From Atherix ibis (Eukaryota > Arthropoda > Insecta > Diptera > Athericidae): a stretch of DNA of 64,000 bases. Shown here piece after piece: positions 35,481 to 47,173 of this stretch (positions are counted from its first letter, which is position 1; each line of letters opens with the position of its first letter). The translations under genes were made by a program, and so were the position numbers. The stretch spans positions 57,859,920 to 57,923,919 of the forward strand of contig OY282606.1 of the NCBI GenBank assembly GCA_958298945.1. Direction: 5' to 3'. The notes beneath the pieces were generated by a model. The model did no database searches. It saw only the letters and a list, made by a program, of their open reading frames with translations, and was not told the DNA's origin.

Positions 35481-35499
35481 CTAAGTGTAGCTAAAAAGA

Positions 35500-36150
35500 G
35501 ACTGTTCAACTATGAAATGAATAATATACATAAAAATGTTTTTCTCTTGCCAAGGTCAAATATTTATCATATAACGTTGTATTATCAGCGTAGCCGCGTA
35601 ATTAAAGGGATTTAATAAAAAAAAATTACTCTGCCACTTATACTGTCATTAGCTGTTCGAAGATTAACAAATAAGTGATTAGTGACAATTTAGGATTATG
35701 AACTGTTTTCCAGGATTAGCCATAACATGAACATCTGGTTAGTTGTTCGTCAATTAGTTTCAAAGACCTTATAAATACAGACTAGTGGGAATTTCAAGTA
35801 AAATTAAATCAACTTATATCTCTAAAATTAGCGTGATACTATGGACCTCACGAATCAATCGGTAGGGGTTTCTTTAAGCTCTAAATGTTAATCAGAGTTC
35901 TTTACTCTACGAAAATATAAGTCACTTTTCTTTAAATAAATTATATAAAAGTTTATTTTTTGGGAAGGTCTTAAATTAGTTTCTTTCCGAATTTGATATT
36001 AAAAGTACATTATTCGATATTTTTTTTAATGACTAGTCTTTTATTGAAAAAGGTAATCTTTCTATTTATTAATGTAAAACAATAACATAAAAATGAAGCC
36101 AAATTATGTTGCGTTGTCGCGATAAGTAGTACGTCCTGTCAATCCAATTT
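35500..36150. other. Non-coding stretch
   Basis: No recognised gene or repeat. Confidence 0.5.
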
Positions 36151-36157
36151 TGATGTA

Positions 36158-37042
36158 CGAGGTCTGTTCAAAAAGTATCGAGAATTTTGTGTTTTTTGAA
36201 AAATTATTTATTTTTTCATGAATATCTATTTTGTTCCCTTCAAAGTAATCCCCACCAGATATTATACACTTGTGCCAACGATTTTTCCAATCCTCGAAGC
36301 ACTTCAAAAAATCATTTTTTGTGATCTTGTTCAGCTCCTCCTTCGATGCCGTATTTATCTCCTCAATCGTAGCGTAGCGTCGTCCTTTCATGGGGCTCTT
36401 CAGTTTCGGGAACAAGAAAAAGTCACAGGGGGCCAGATCTGGGGAATATGGTGGCTGCGGCATTATTAGTGTGTTGTTTTTAGCCGAAAATTCGCGCGCA
36501 AACAACGATGCGTGAACAGGGGCGTTATCATGGTGCAAAAGCCAATTTTTGTTCTTCCACAAATCCGGGCGTTTTTGGCGGATTGCTTAGCGCCACTTGC
36601 GCATAATTTGCAGGTAATATTCCTTATTGATCGTTCTACCCTGTGGCAAGGACTCATGATGCACCGCTCCCCTGCAGTCGAAGAAAACTTGAAGCAAAAC
36701 CTTCACATTCGACCGAACTTGGTGCTTTTTTCGGTCTTGGCTCGTGCGGCAGCATCCATTGGGATGATTGAGCTTTGGTTTCCATGTCATAACCATAAAC
36801 CCATGATTCGTCACCAGTTATGACCCTCTGGAGTAAATTTGGGTCGTCGCGGACAGAGTCCAACAGCTCCTTAGCAATGTTAATGCGATGCTGTCAAGCA
36901 AAGCAGCTGTCTAAAATTAACTGGACATTCAAAATGGCCGAAGTTTTCGGCATAAGTGAGAGACATGACTGCCAACATAACGCCACAAAAAATCGAAAAT
37001 CAAATATATGTAGCCCGCGGAATATTTTTTGAACAGACCTTG
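36158..37042 (-). mobile_element. Mariner (GDESWVYGYD lineage), internally deleted (885 bp)
   Basis: Minus-strand element. Ends begin CGAGGTCTGTTCAAAAAGTA (plus left) and, on the minus strand, CAAGGTCTGTTCAAAAAATA. TA is duplicated at 36156-36157 and 37043-37044. The 5' leader (about 37040-36895) joins directly to codons for QHRINIAKELL, so the whole DNA-binding half is missing. Same family as 26375-27098, where the leader is inverted instead. Confidence 0.88.
36190..36885 (-). pseudogene. Mariner transposase, catalytic domain only, frameshifted
   Basis: Fragments: ELLDSVRDDPNLLQRVITGDESWVYGYDMETK with the first aspartate (36863-36750), HPNGCCRT in a shifted frame, VKVLLQVFFDCRGAVHHESLPQGRTINKEYYLQ (36720-36590), MWKNKNWLLHHDNAPVH with the second aspartate (36562-36510) and PQPPYSPDLAPCDFFLFPKLK with the third (about 36455-36400), then KGRRYATIEEI through GGDYFEGNKIDI near 36210. 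The last part is open over 152 residues. At least two frameshifts and the missing N-terminus make it inactive. Confidence 0.88.
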
Positions 37043-37049
37043 TACATTA

Positions 37050-38990
37050 TTGATTTTTTGAGGTTCTATTTCGCAGAAAAATGCTTCAATCATTTGTTGA
37101 CAAAGGCGCAAATGTCATTGGCACGGTGACTGAGGTTCATTTGTCCGTAAGACTTGTACCAGGGGCCAATTAATAGCGCCACGACCATGAGGCCGTTTAA
37201 CGGATAATATAACGGTTGGCATTGTCAGTTTATCCAATGAAACTGGTTAAATTTTACTTGGAAAGGAGCTCTTGCGTCTAAGGAATCCTATTATGTGAGG
37301 TTAACATCACAGAAACGGCATGAAGGGACGAGGTTGGTTACCGAAAAGCAATTGATGGGTAGGTGCGGTATACACAATACAAATTCTGTGATGTTTCCTA
37401 CCCCAGAATTTCAAAGTGGTTGTTGAGTAAACTGGTTGAAGGAAATATTTATTTATTGGCTCAGTATTTTTATTCTACACATGGCCAAAGGTATTAAATA
37501 TCATTTCATCAGTAGATGCGGCAAATTCGATATTATAGTGGGCACAGGAGAGCCAGTTGATGAGTCGGCTTATTACCATTGATAGCAGCATGACCTGCAA
37601 CCCAAAGTCATGCTGCTATCATTGGTAATAAGCGGATTCAGCTAAAAATTGTTACATTGTTGTGATGTTTGGGGAGATTGATTATAGTCTCAAATGTCGT
37701 TCTAATATGCCATAATTCGCCATGGAAACGGGAACTTCTATTTTATAAGATTCCACACTTGGAAGAGGTAGCTTTTTAAGAAAATTATCTTTTCAAATTT
37801 AGCACTTTCTTATCATATAATTTTGCATTATTTCGCAGTCTCGGCTGTGCTTAATTTGAACAACGGGTGTTGAATATTAGTATTAAGAATATTTTAAATA
37901 ACTTTTAAAAGATGCCAACAGATAACCCATCCTACAATATATAACTATTATAAAGGGATAAGAAAATATTATATCCTTTTTTATACAATTTGAATACTGA
38001 TAAATTTTTTAATAACAACGCATAGTAATATAGTAATGGGAAACTTTATTTTTTATTTGCTTATTGCGATTAGTTATAATGTTTTTTTTAGTTGATTCTA
38101 ATTAAAATTAGCATTGAATTCAAGGATGAAGGAAAATGCCAAATTACAATACTGCTGTTTTTTTCTTAAATATCGTATTTAATTTGTTCGTACAGGAAAT
38201 ATATGAAATTGATAAATATTTAAAAGTTTTAATACAGGAAGTTTGCGACATTAATAAATAGTCCTTTTTGAATCCGATGATTGAGTGTCAATTCAAATGA
38301 CTGTGGACGCTTTATTTCCTAAGATGGGCAATTTTATCAATTAATAAAAACCGTTCATCAAATATGTTTGATAAATATGTGTAATATACATTTTGTTATT
38401 GATTAGTAAACAGACATCTATCATCATTATAACATTTTGTTTATGAAGTTCCGTCACAATTAATAATCGTATAGATTATGAGATATTGTTACGTTTTTGT
38501 ATATATTTTTTTAAATAATGAAAATTCAAATAGGTTTATGTGCTAATATACATATATTTGAGAAGTTAATTAATAAACATGTTTTTATATCATAAGTGGT
38601 TTTCAAATATTAGCAAAAAATCTACATATCACCATATTGGAAATAAATCTTGAAAAGAGTGAAATTTTTCGGTTTGTGGAATTCGCAAGATATATTTTTT
38701 TTAGTGTGCCAGTTAGTTGATTATCATTATGTCGAAAAGTGAAATCGAGAGCTACATATGTAATAAAAAAAAAACTGGTTTGGTTTGGAAAACTGTACGA
38801 AACTGATAGTAACCAACATAAACCTGTCTTCTAGTTCATTATGAAATCTTTGAACATGAAATCTTTGAGAAAAAAAATGAAACCTAGAATTGTTATTATT
38901 ATTTAAATTATAATATTTATCTTATATATGATACTCTGTTTTTTTGTCGCTACCTGATGAGAATAGAACTGGTAATGATTTCACATTATT
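37050..38990. other. Non-coding stretch with one strong hairpin
   Basis: No gene recognised. A short minus-strand open stretch near 37240-37090 (VILSVKRPHGRGAINWPL) has no family I know. The hairpin at 37569-37632 is listed separately. Confidence 0.5.
37569..37632. repeat. Hairpin: 26-bp arms, 12-nt loop
   Basis: Arms 37569-37594 and 37607-37632 pair with one mismatch; the left arm begins CTTATTACCATTGATAGCAG. The flanking ten bases pair partly as well. It could be a foldback remnant or, if transcribed, a small-RNA precursor-like stem; no further evidence for either. Confidence 0.9.
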
Positions 38991-38997
38991 AGTACTA

Positions 38998-40256
38998 CGT
39001 AGGCTACTATATATATTTCTGGCCTAGGCAACACTAAGTGTTGCCAGGTGCGATCTGACATTTCCATTGGAAAGTTTGACATTTTTTAGCATAAACGTAC
39101 TCAGAACGTTTTGACGTACGACTATCATTTGTGTTGTTTACAGTGACTTGAAAAAATCAATTTGGCAAAAAAATGGAATTAACTCGTGAACATTTTCGTG
39201 CGATCATTTTTCACAACTTTCGACGTGGATTATCACGACAAGAGTGCATCGATGAACTTAAATCTTTGTATGGCTATGAAGCACCATCCTATAGCACTGT
39301 GAAAAACTGGTACAACGAATTCAATCGTGGCCGACGCTCGCTCAAAGACGAATTCCGTGAAGGTCGTCCAAAAACAGCCGTTGTTCCAGAAAACATCGAT
39401 GCCGTACGTGAACTGATAATGCAAGACCGTCATGTGACATACCGTGAGATAGAGGCATGCCTAGGCATTTCTCCCACCAGCATACATTCGATATTGCATG
39501 AACACCTGGCCGTAAAAAAGGTTTGTTCTCGTTGGATCCCGCACAATTTGACAATCGCTCAAAAAAAGGCTCGTGTGGATTGGTGTAAAGAAATGCTGAA
39601 AAAATACGATCGCGGTGCTTCAAAAGACGTTTATAAGATCGTCACAGGTGACGAATCATGGATCTATGCGTATGAGCCCGAAACAAAACAGCAATCGACC
39701 GTGTGGGTCTTCCAAGACGAGTCAAATCCAACGAAAGTTGTTCGTGGAAGAAGCACTTCGAAGCAAATGGTCGCTTGTTTCTTTGGCAAAACTGGTCATG
39801 TGGCGACTGTTCCGCTTGTGCAACGTAGGACGGTCAATTCTGAGTGGTACACCACCATTTGTTTGCCTGAAGTCTTCGGAGAAATTCGAAAAACGAACAA
39901 GAGAAGTCGAATCATTGTGCACCATGACAATGCGAGCTCTCACACATCGGCTCAAACCAGCGCCTTTTTGACCGGACAAAACGTCGAATTGATGGGTCAT
40001 CCTCCGTACAGCCCTGACTTGGCACCCAATGACTTCTTTTTATTCCCACACATCAAGAAATGCTGTTGAAGCATTCAAAAACCATGTTTTGGAGGTGTCT
40101 CAATCGGAGTGGAAAAAGTGCTTCGAAAATTGGTTTGAGCGCATGCAAAAGTGTATAAATCTTGATGGAGAATATTTTGAAAAACAATAAAACCCTTTTC
40201 GTTGATAAATATTCGCATTTTCATTATTAGGCCAGAAATATATATAGTAGCCCACG
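38998..40256 (+). mobile_element. Young mariner, twin 1 (1259 bp), near-intact gene
   Basis: Inverted repeats of 29 bp (38998-39026, 40228-40256) begin CGTAGGCTACTATATATATT with one mismatch. TA is duplicated at 38996-38997 and 40257-40258. Just inside the left repeat is the palindrome GGCAACACTAAGTGTTGCC. A twin of identical length lies at 55912-57170 on the other strand. Confidence 0.95.
39173..40190 (+). pseudogene. Mariner transposase, frameshifted after the third Asp (twin 1)
   Basis: The ATG at 39173 opens a 298-residue frame: MELTREHFRAII, HTH region with STVKNWYNEF and EGRPKTA (about residues 41-69), RWIPHNL (about 119-125), then D160 (VTGDESWIYAY), D252 (HHDNASSH) and D287 (SPDLAPNDFFLF), a DD34D set. 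After FFLFPHIKK the frame ends at a stop (about 40067-40069). The remaining C-terminus (AVEAFKNHVLEVSQSEW to EYFEKQ) is intact but out of frame, with the natural stop at 40188-40190. The lesion is local, at 40043-40060. All three catalytic residues lie upstream of it, so only the C-terminal tail is lost. Confidence 0.92.
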
Positions 40257-40259
40257 TAT

Positions 40260-40930
40260 ATAATATGCATACTTACATGCTACCAAAGAAATATAGAATA
40301 TTCAGCAGTTGTTAGTAAAACTGTGCCAAATATACGTGTGTACACATTTTGTCTGAAGTCTGGAAGAAGTCTTTAATATCTTAAATCAACTTTTATTAAT
40401 GCACTAATCTTCAGATAAAATCATTCAAAATAATAACAATTTCGTTTTTACCTACTTTACGTTTATTGTTATTGTTATACGTAAGGCATTTAGATAACAT
40501 ACGTGGTAAGGACCAATTTGTAGCAACACGATCATGAGGTGATGCTACAATTCGGCCCTTCAGGTCTTATTAAATTCTTATCTTGTCTTATAAAATCAGT
40601 TTTGGAGATTATTTTCGTATTCAATTTTGATTCTGAGTCACCATTATATAAAAATGGTGCCCATGTAGCATGTGATTTTTTGCTGAAAAATTCAGGATCC
40701 TGACTGGAACATTTTTTGAAGATATCCCTGTAGTACTCCTTTTTTCTATTTTCCTCAGTTCAATCAAGGATGGAACTTCCACCATGTCTCATTACAGGAG
40801 CCACCAATCATTGGTTCGATATTGTATTGTATCTCCTGATGATCTGGGAAAGAAAATTAAAAAAAAAACTCAAATTTTAACTCATCATTCCAGATTTTCA
40901 ATTTTGCAGTGTACGAGTGCAGTATGATAA
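40260..40930. other. Non-coding stretch with one open minus-strand segment
   Basis: About 40755-40530 on the minus strand is open and less AT-biased than its surroundings (EYYRDIFKKCSSQDPEFF, ATWAPFLYNGDSESK, NLIRPEGPNCS). I do not recognise it; it could be a fragment of an old element or an exon. Confidence 0.4.
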
Positions 40931-40939
40931 ATCCGTCTA

Positions 40940-41560
40940 GTACAGATTTGTCAGACTAAGGCAAAATAGGCCTCAGTTTTCGGCTATACTTTCAGAAGGA
41001 CGCAAATTTATTTTGATTGAGTCAATTTTTCGTGTTTGGAAAGAAGTCGCAGAGTTGGCAAATCTGGAGAAAATGGAGGGTAGGGAAGTAATTCATAGCA
41101 TAATTGCACTTATTTTGCTATTGAAATTTTCGATGAATATGCAGGTGCATTGTCATGATGAAACGAAACTTTTTTTCTTTCCCACATACGATTGTTTTTT
41201 CTTGATTTCATTATTCAACTGTTCTAATAATTCTGTATAATACTGTTATCGTTATTCCTTTCTCAAGATACTCAATGGAGATTTTATCATCGATTTTACT
41301 ATATTATGGATTTTATTAATTGTTTCTTTAGTAGTGACCTTTTTTGGATGTTCAGGGCGCTCGACGTCACTTCTACTTATACGACCATAACGGAATACAG
41401 TAAACCACTTTTGTATCATTCCATACGATGGCGAAAAGCCCCAATTATACTTTTATAACAGAATTCAGTAAATCGCTTGGTTTTGCTTTCAGATATTGTT
41501 TTTTCTCTAAAAAAATAGTATTAATATTGTTGTTTTAAAAAAAAAAATACAAAACCTGTC
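40940..41560 (-). pseudogene. Irritans-like mariner transposase remnant
   Basis: Minus strand in order: MIQKWFTVFRYGRISRSDVERP and KKVTTKETINKIHNIV (DNA-binding half, 41440-41290), a jump to YLEKGITIT-like and NEIKKKQSYVGKKK (41265-41170), FHHDNAPAYSS with the second aspartate (about 41155), ELLPYPPFSPDL (about 41090), then decay to TEAYFA at about 40960. The first aspartate region is deleted. Ends not found. Confidence 0.7.
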
Positions 41561-42315
41561 TCCTCTGAAAAGCTTTCAAAACTTAACTAATGAATAAGAT
41601 GTTTACAAAATCTTTTATGATGTGTTTTTAAGATATCAGCTACATCTCTGGTATTCATTACTGACTTATCATATTGCCGTCATACAATTTTTGTGTTTTC
41701 TTGCTTACATTAGAAGTTTATTATTATTTATATTGTAGAACTCAAAAATGATTTCCCAGAAGCTATTCGGCTACGGAGGTCTGCTTCTTGAAGTCAGGGA
41801 TGTTATTTTCGTTGCAGTACGATATCTGGTTCGCTTGCTAGTTACCGCTATCATGTTATCTTCGGAATAAATTCGTGGGCCTGTGGCAACATTATAACCA
41901 ACATGTTCCTCATGGTACATTTAATTCACGTGAAATTTGGAGTTGGAGTCGAAATTTCAATTGAAAGTTCATTAGTTTTCGCAGTTTTAACTGATTATAA
42001 AATACCCAATTAACTCCAATTAACAGAAACAATAAAATTCAAACATTTTTTCACCGGAAGCTAAACAGAAACTCAAACTTTGAATAAATTTTTAAGTACA
42101 GCATTATGTCATTACTTAAAATCAACAAAAAAAACAACAAAAAACCCAATAATGAATTTCGGAAAATTTTTACTTGAAACCAAAGAAATATTTTTATTTT
42201 CACCATTTAAATTATTTTTTTTCTTAATTAAGTACGACAATATGCAGTCATTAATATTTGTCTAGACGGACGGAGTATTAAATTTGTGTTTAAATAAATA
42301 AAATTAATAAAATTA

Positions 42316-42367
42316 TCGATGGGCATATAACATACTTATGTTCGATGGGCATATAACATACTTATAT
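42316..42367 (+). repeat. 26-bp tandem pair
   Basis: TCGATGGGCATATAACATAC begins two adjacent 26-bp units, 42316-42341 and 42342-42367, differing at one base. Confidence 0.93.
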
Positions 42368-44687
42368 GTAGTGTACATATGCATATAAGTGCAAAAATAA
42401 TTGAATATTTCCATAGGTAATTTAAAGCATTTACTAAAAAGGATATTAATTTTTTTTTAAATATAATATTGATTATCCTTTTAATGGAGAGACTTAACGT
42501 CTGTAAAAATTACTCCCTGTTCATAAATTTTTTAGATTATAAATTTAGCGGCACGGAAATAATGTTAAAAATAAATACCATGTAAGAAATTATGAAGATA
42601 TATTACTCGTAATTAAACGTTATGAAAACAAAGAGTAATAAGAAATATTATTACTCTTCTCTTCTGTCGAAAGTTGACAATTCTTTGAACTGCTCTCATA
42701 GATTAACTATCATATATTCGATGAGATATTTTATCTCAGCACGACCACCAGTGACAGTTGCTAGATTTTTGCTCTCAGAAACGCGTTTATATTGACTTAA
42801 TACCTACAATTAACAGGAAATAGATGTGTTATAACATATAATATTGAGGCCATATATCGGCTAATGCCAATATTAAAGTATCCATTATAAGTTAAAAATA
42901 GTAGTACTCAATTGACTTAGCGGTATACAAAACTAGTATTGTTCTATTTTCCAAAATTGGTATGTGGAAGGCTAAGATATGTGTTTATTACAACTATCTT
43001 GCAAGCTGGCTACTCTGGTTTTGGTAAATGTTCGGCCATATTGAATATCATAAAATTCTTGCAGAAATATTAATTTAATGAGCACAGCAGTTTAGTAAGC
43101 CACTGTCAAATGCATTCATATTATATTATTTCCGGAAAGTTGTCGTGAAAGTAAACATTCAATATTCCTAAAATATTATATATTAAAGGCATTTTTTTCC
43201 AAAGTTATTAAATATATTTATGTTAATGTATTTAATTTGTGCAAATTTCGACATTTTTTTCAACTTTCTCTTCTAAATGTTGAATAATCTGCAAATTTAA
43301 TGTAAATTATATGATTCAAATAATAAAAAAAATATGCATATTTTACTATGCATATATTATGGAATTTAATCTATTTACTGATATTATAAATAAATATTAA
43401 TTTTCACTAAAAACCTACAAAAAAATTTTGTTCAATATTAATTATGGTTTTTTTTAAAAAATTGGTAAAAAATGTAGGGTATACGTAATGTGATTGATAA
43501 TAAAATTCTGAAATTTTACAAACATTTATTTACCTTTGATTACGTATTTAGTTAAATCATCTTCACATTATGTTTGTATAATATTCAAGTGTTTGTTAAT
43601 ATGGAATTAATATAATGCCAGGAAATGAAGATAATGTTATGGACATATGTCGATGATAAATGATGATAAGTATATGGAACTTCATGTTTATGTCAAGTGT
43701 GAAGCATTCAGATTTTAAAAATGCCTGGTTTTTTATATTAAAAATGTTCATTTTTATAGATTTTGAGATAATAATAATAACCATTTTTTGAGCATGGTAC
43801 TCATATTCATAATATATTACAATGCATTGAACATTTTATTTAGAATTGAATATTTTAAAAGGTAATATTTTTGAATACTAATATGAACTGAAGCTTATAA
43901 AATTAACACTTCTTCGTGAAGGCAAATAACCTAGTAATCTTAAGTAATCTTAATGATAAAGTTCGTTAACGCCTTGAGGTCTGGTCCGAGTGAATTTTCC
44001 GGAATTCAGGAAAATAGAATTTCCCCTCTTTCGAAGTAAGTGATTCTAATTATGTTTGTTGTAAAACTTCTAAAAATGCTCAGTTAACTAGAAAAGAATA
44101 AATTCCGCCTTTTGATTTAAATCATATTGAAATATTATGGAAAGTAAATACTCAAAATTAATGATTATTTAAAAAAATTATAGTTTGAATTTGAATTCGA
44201 ACTACAAATATGCTTATTAATTTATATAACCTTTAAGTTGTACTTTTCTCTAGTTAATTATAGGATTAATAAGTCCTCAATACTCGTATATAACGAATTA
44301 GCATTGGACGGTGATGTGAATAAAAAAATGAGAGAACACTCAGTCAAATGTAAAAATTAAATTTAGAGAGCATATATTTTTTCTGAACAGATTGTTATCA
44401 CTCAATTAAAATTACTAAATGTTTTTATAGTGGTAAATTGTCTGAAGAAGCTAAAGAGGTACCGAATCTACAGTGTGTAGGATTTTTACGCACTAAAAGC
44501 CAGCTTATTCTTTAAATATACTTCCCCACGGTATCATTGTCAGGCATTGACTTCACAGGAAATAAATCTTCAACCTTTTGTCTTATCTGTGCTGCAAGCT
44601 GGCCTTTTCCGCTCTTTCCTTATTTTGGGAATTCTTCGTTAGTCGAGTTGCGAATTCTGCACTGAAGCAAAAATTGAGCTACTTAAT

Positions 44688-44740
44688 GGTCCACGAGACT
44701 ATTTCAGGTCCACGTGGTTATGCCAGGTCCACGTGGCTAT
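44688..44740 (+). repeat. Three GGTCCACG units, two with a CACGTG E-box core
   Basis: GGTCCACGAGACTAT (44688-44702), GGTCCACGTGGTTAT (44707-44721) and GGTCCACGTGGCTAT (44726-44740), spaced 19 bp start to start. CACGTG is a known bHLH binding core; regulatory use here is only a guess. Confidence 0.8.
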
Positions 44741-44798
44741 GTTAATATGGCAACGACATTGGAATTTATTTATAGTACGGAAAATCACGGCGCGCTCC

Positions 44799-44812
44799 GA
44801 CGGTATACCGTC
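44799..44812. repeat. Perfect 14-bp palindrome GACGGTATACCGTC
   Basis: Perfect palindrome in a locally GC-richer patch. It is a possible protein-binding site; function unknown. Confidence 0.7.
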
Positions 44813-44964
44813 AACTCCCGACGTATGATTTCGTGACCGTAGCTTCTGATTAAATAAGAGCTACTTGGGTACTCCGTTGTAAGATATCATCCTTGCTAAG
44901 CGGATTTTCAGATATTCGCCAAAATTGTCCCAGCTATCAGCGCTGTAAAAATAATATTTTAATA

Positions 44965-46235
44965 ATAGTTTGCAACTTAAAAATGCGGGATTTTTGACAA
45001 ACTTTGAGTGTTTATTTTGAAAAATTATTACAATATATTTTATTCAAAGTATTGTCCATCGGAAGCCACTACTTTTTCCCATCTTTCTGGCAACATATGG
45101 ATTCCGCGCCAAAAAAACTGCTCCGGTTTTGAGGCCAAGAATGAATGGAGCCAATTTTTGATGCCTTGTTCTGAAGTGAAGCGTATTCCGGTGAGGGCGT
45201 TTTGCATGGATCTAAACAAATGGTAGTCGGACGGGGCAAGGTCTGGGCTATAAGGCGGATGAGGCAAAACTTCCCAGCCACTGTTTTCTAAATAATTTTT
45301 AACCGGTCTTGCAACATGAGGCCGAGCGTTGTCATGATGGAAAATTATGGCTTCGTTCTGGTCGCATATTCCGGGCGTTTTTCGGCCAATGCTCGCTTCA
45401 AACGGATTAACTGTGTTCGGTAGAGGTCGCCTGTGATCGTCTGGCCCGATTTCAATAGCTCATAATAGATCACACCCTTCTGATCCCACCAAATACAGAG
45501 CATTACCTTGGCGCCATGGATATTTGGCTTTGGCGTTGATTTGGCTGGTTGGTCGGGCTTCACATACGATTTTTTGCGCTTTGGGTTGTCGTAATGAATC
45601 CATTTTTCGTCGCCAGTAATGATTCGATTCAAAACGACTTCTTTTTCTGCCGTTCAAGCAGCATTTCGGTCATGCAACATCGCCTTTCATCGTCTCTCGG
45701 CTTCAATTCGTATGGGACCAAATTTCCTTGCTTTTGGATGAATCCTGCTGCTTTCAAACGTTTTGAGATGGCTGCTTGAGTGACTCCCAATGATTTTGCA
45801 ATTTCTTCTTGAGTTCGACAACAGTCTTCGTCGAGTAATGCCTCCAAATCTTCATCTTCAAACTTTTTTGGCTGACCTGATCGTTCTTTGTCTTCCGTGT
45901 CAAAATCACCACTTCTGAACCGCACAAACCATCTCTCGTACGTTAAAATCGATGGAACATATTCAGGATAAGCTCCGGTGAGCAATCGATGTGCTTCAGC
46001 TGCACTTGTTCAAGTAAATCAACACTTCCCGCAAATGGGACTTTTTTGGTACGAAATTCGACATTTTTGAAGCAAAAAAAAACTTTGTTGTTTAAACTAT
46101 TTCGTTCAATGACTAATCGAGAATGAATGACAGATGTTAAACCTCCAAAATGCCATATGAGTTATTATTAACACAAACCATGTGTAAAAGTTATGCCATC
46201 TGTTGTCAATCCCGCATTTTTAAGTTGTACACCCA
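44965..46235 (-). mobile_element. Mauritiana-type (Mos1-like) mariner, decayed
   Basis: Minus-strand element. The 5' end on the minus strand begins TGGGTGTACAACTTAAAAAT (46235 downward), next to TA 46236-46237. The opposite end keeps the inner part CAACTTAAAAATGCGGGA (about 44972-44990), but its outermost bases are altered, so the left boundary is approximate. The protein is close in wording to Mos1-type transposases. Confidence 0.85.
45040..46064 (-). pseudogene. Mauritiana-type mariner transposase, three lesions
   Basis: Start at 46064 (MSNFVPKKSHLREVL, then a small deletion and frame change near 46010). 45985-45629 gives YERWFVRFRSGDFDTEDKER, the DNA-binding half and VPYEL, and ends at a one-base frameshift after QKKKSF. 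45632-45345 gives IITGDEKWIHY (first aspartate), WWDQKGVIYYELLKSGQT and EKRPEYATR. A second frameshift leads to FHHDNARPHVAR (second aspartate, about 45345-45310) and PPYSPDLAPSDYHLFRSM (third, about 45262-45210), ending KVVASDGQYFE with stop at 45040. All catalytic aspartates are present but split over frames. Confidence 0.9.
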
Positions 46236-46479
46236 TAAGTTAACGAATGCATTAAGAAACGTGTATTCGTCGTGTTGAAATTTCGTTTAAATAATCAGTT
46301 TTCTGAATATAATCAAAATTGGCGTATGGGTTTTGTATATTATTAATACTTTTATTCTTAATAATATTGACATCTATATTAAATTGTTTATTTACACTTT
46401 TCCTTCTATTTCAAAATCTCAAATTTTATAGAAACAACCTTAATAGATGGAGAGTCAGCCTCGATTTTTCTAAGGTTTT

Positions 46480-46551
46480 CGTTTGAAATGCTTTTTGTTC
46501 AAATTAGGATATTTTCCTTCGAAATGCTTTTTGTTCAAATTAGGATATTTT
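46480..46551 (+). repeat. 36-bp tandem pair
   Basis: Two adjacent units (46480-46515, 46516-46551) share GAAATGCTTTTTGTTCAAAT and continue into TAGGATATTTT. Confidence 0.92.
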
Positions 46552-47016
46552 GGACGATCAAAAATGAGGATACGTTGATATTTATTTAAATTGAACTAAC
46601 TGTGAACCCCAAAAACTTAAAATAAATGAAATTCTGACAATACACGTAAGTATGGCCCAATTTTTATCCCAAAATGTGTTCATTTTTTTCCAAGTTGTTT
46701 ACGATTTTGATTTCTTATTTTAAAATTACTAATAAACAAAGCCTTAATTTTTTACTTATTAATATCGTTATTATCATCAGCAGAAGGCTAATTTTTGAGG
46801 TTTAATATTATCTGAATGACATTTCAAGAACAATTTGTTATGCTTTGATTTAAGTGAATGTCAAATAAAATGTAAACTTTTTGAAGCAGGATCAAAATAG
46901 TTCATGTTCAAACTTACGAGTATATCCTCAAAATTCTTACAATAAACACATGTAGATACATTTTCGTAAATACATTAATAACATTTTTGCAATTGAAATT
47001 AAACATATTTTAATAG

Positions 47017-47173
47017 GCTAATTTACAATTTTTCGAAAATATAAAATATGTACTTAATAATTTTATTTATTTAATTTTATATAATTATAAAAATTTTATA
47101 ATTATAAAAAATTGTGCTAATTTACAATTTTTCGAATATATAAGAATATTGATTTAATAATTTTATTTATTTT
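47017..47173 (+). repeat. Direct repeat of about 58 bp, period 99
   Basis: GCTAATTTACAATTTTTCGA starts at 47017 and 47116, each followed by AATAATTTTATTTATTT. Between them is an A/T palindrome-rich stretch. Confidence 0.85.

Larger units (their letters stand above)
41565..44960. other. Non-coding stretch with small repeats
   Basis: No gene recognised over 3.4 kb. Listed separately: a 26-bp tandem pair (42316-42367), CACGTG-containing repeats (44688-44740) and a 14-bp palindrome (44799-44812). Confidence 0.5.

Noticed and set aside
36820..37032. Plus-strand frame reading FKMAEVFGISERHD
   Set aside because: It resembles the start of mariner-derived proteins in databases, but on this strand it is the reverse complement of this element's 5' leader, so I do not treat it as coding.
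39233..40000. Several antisense or shifted frames inside the young mariner
   Set aside because: The same shadow frames recur in twin 2, because the DNA is the same; they carry no independent signal.
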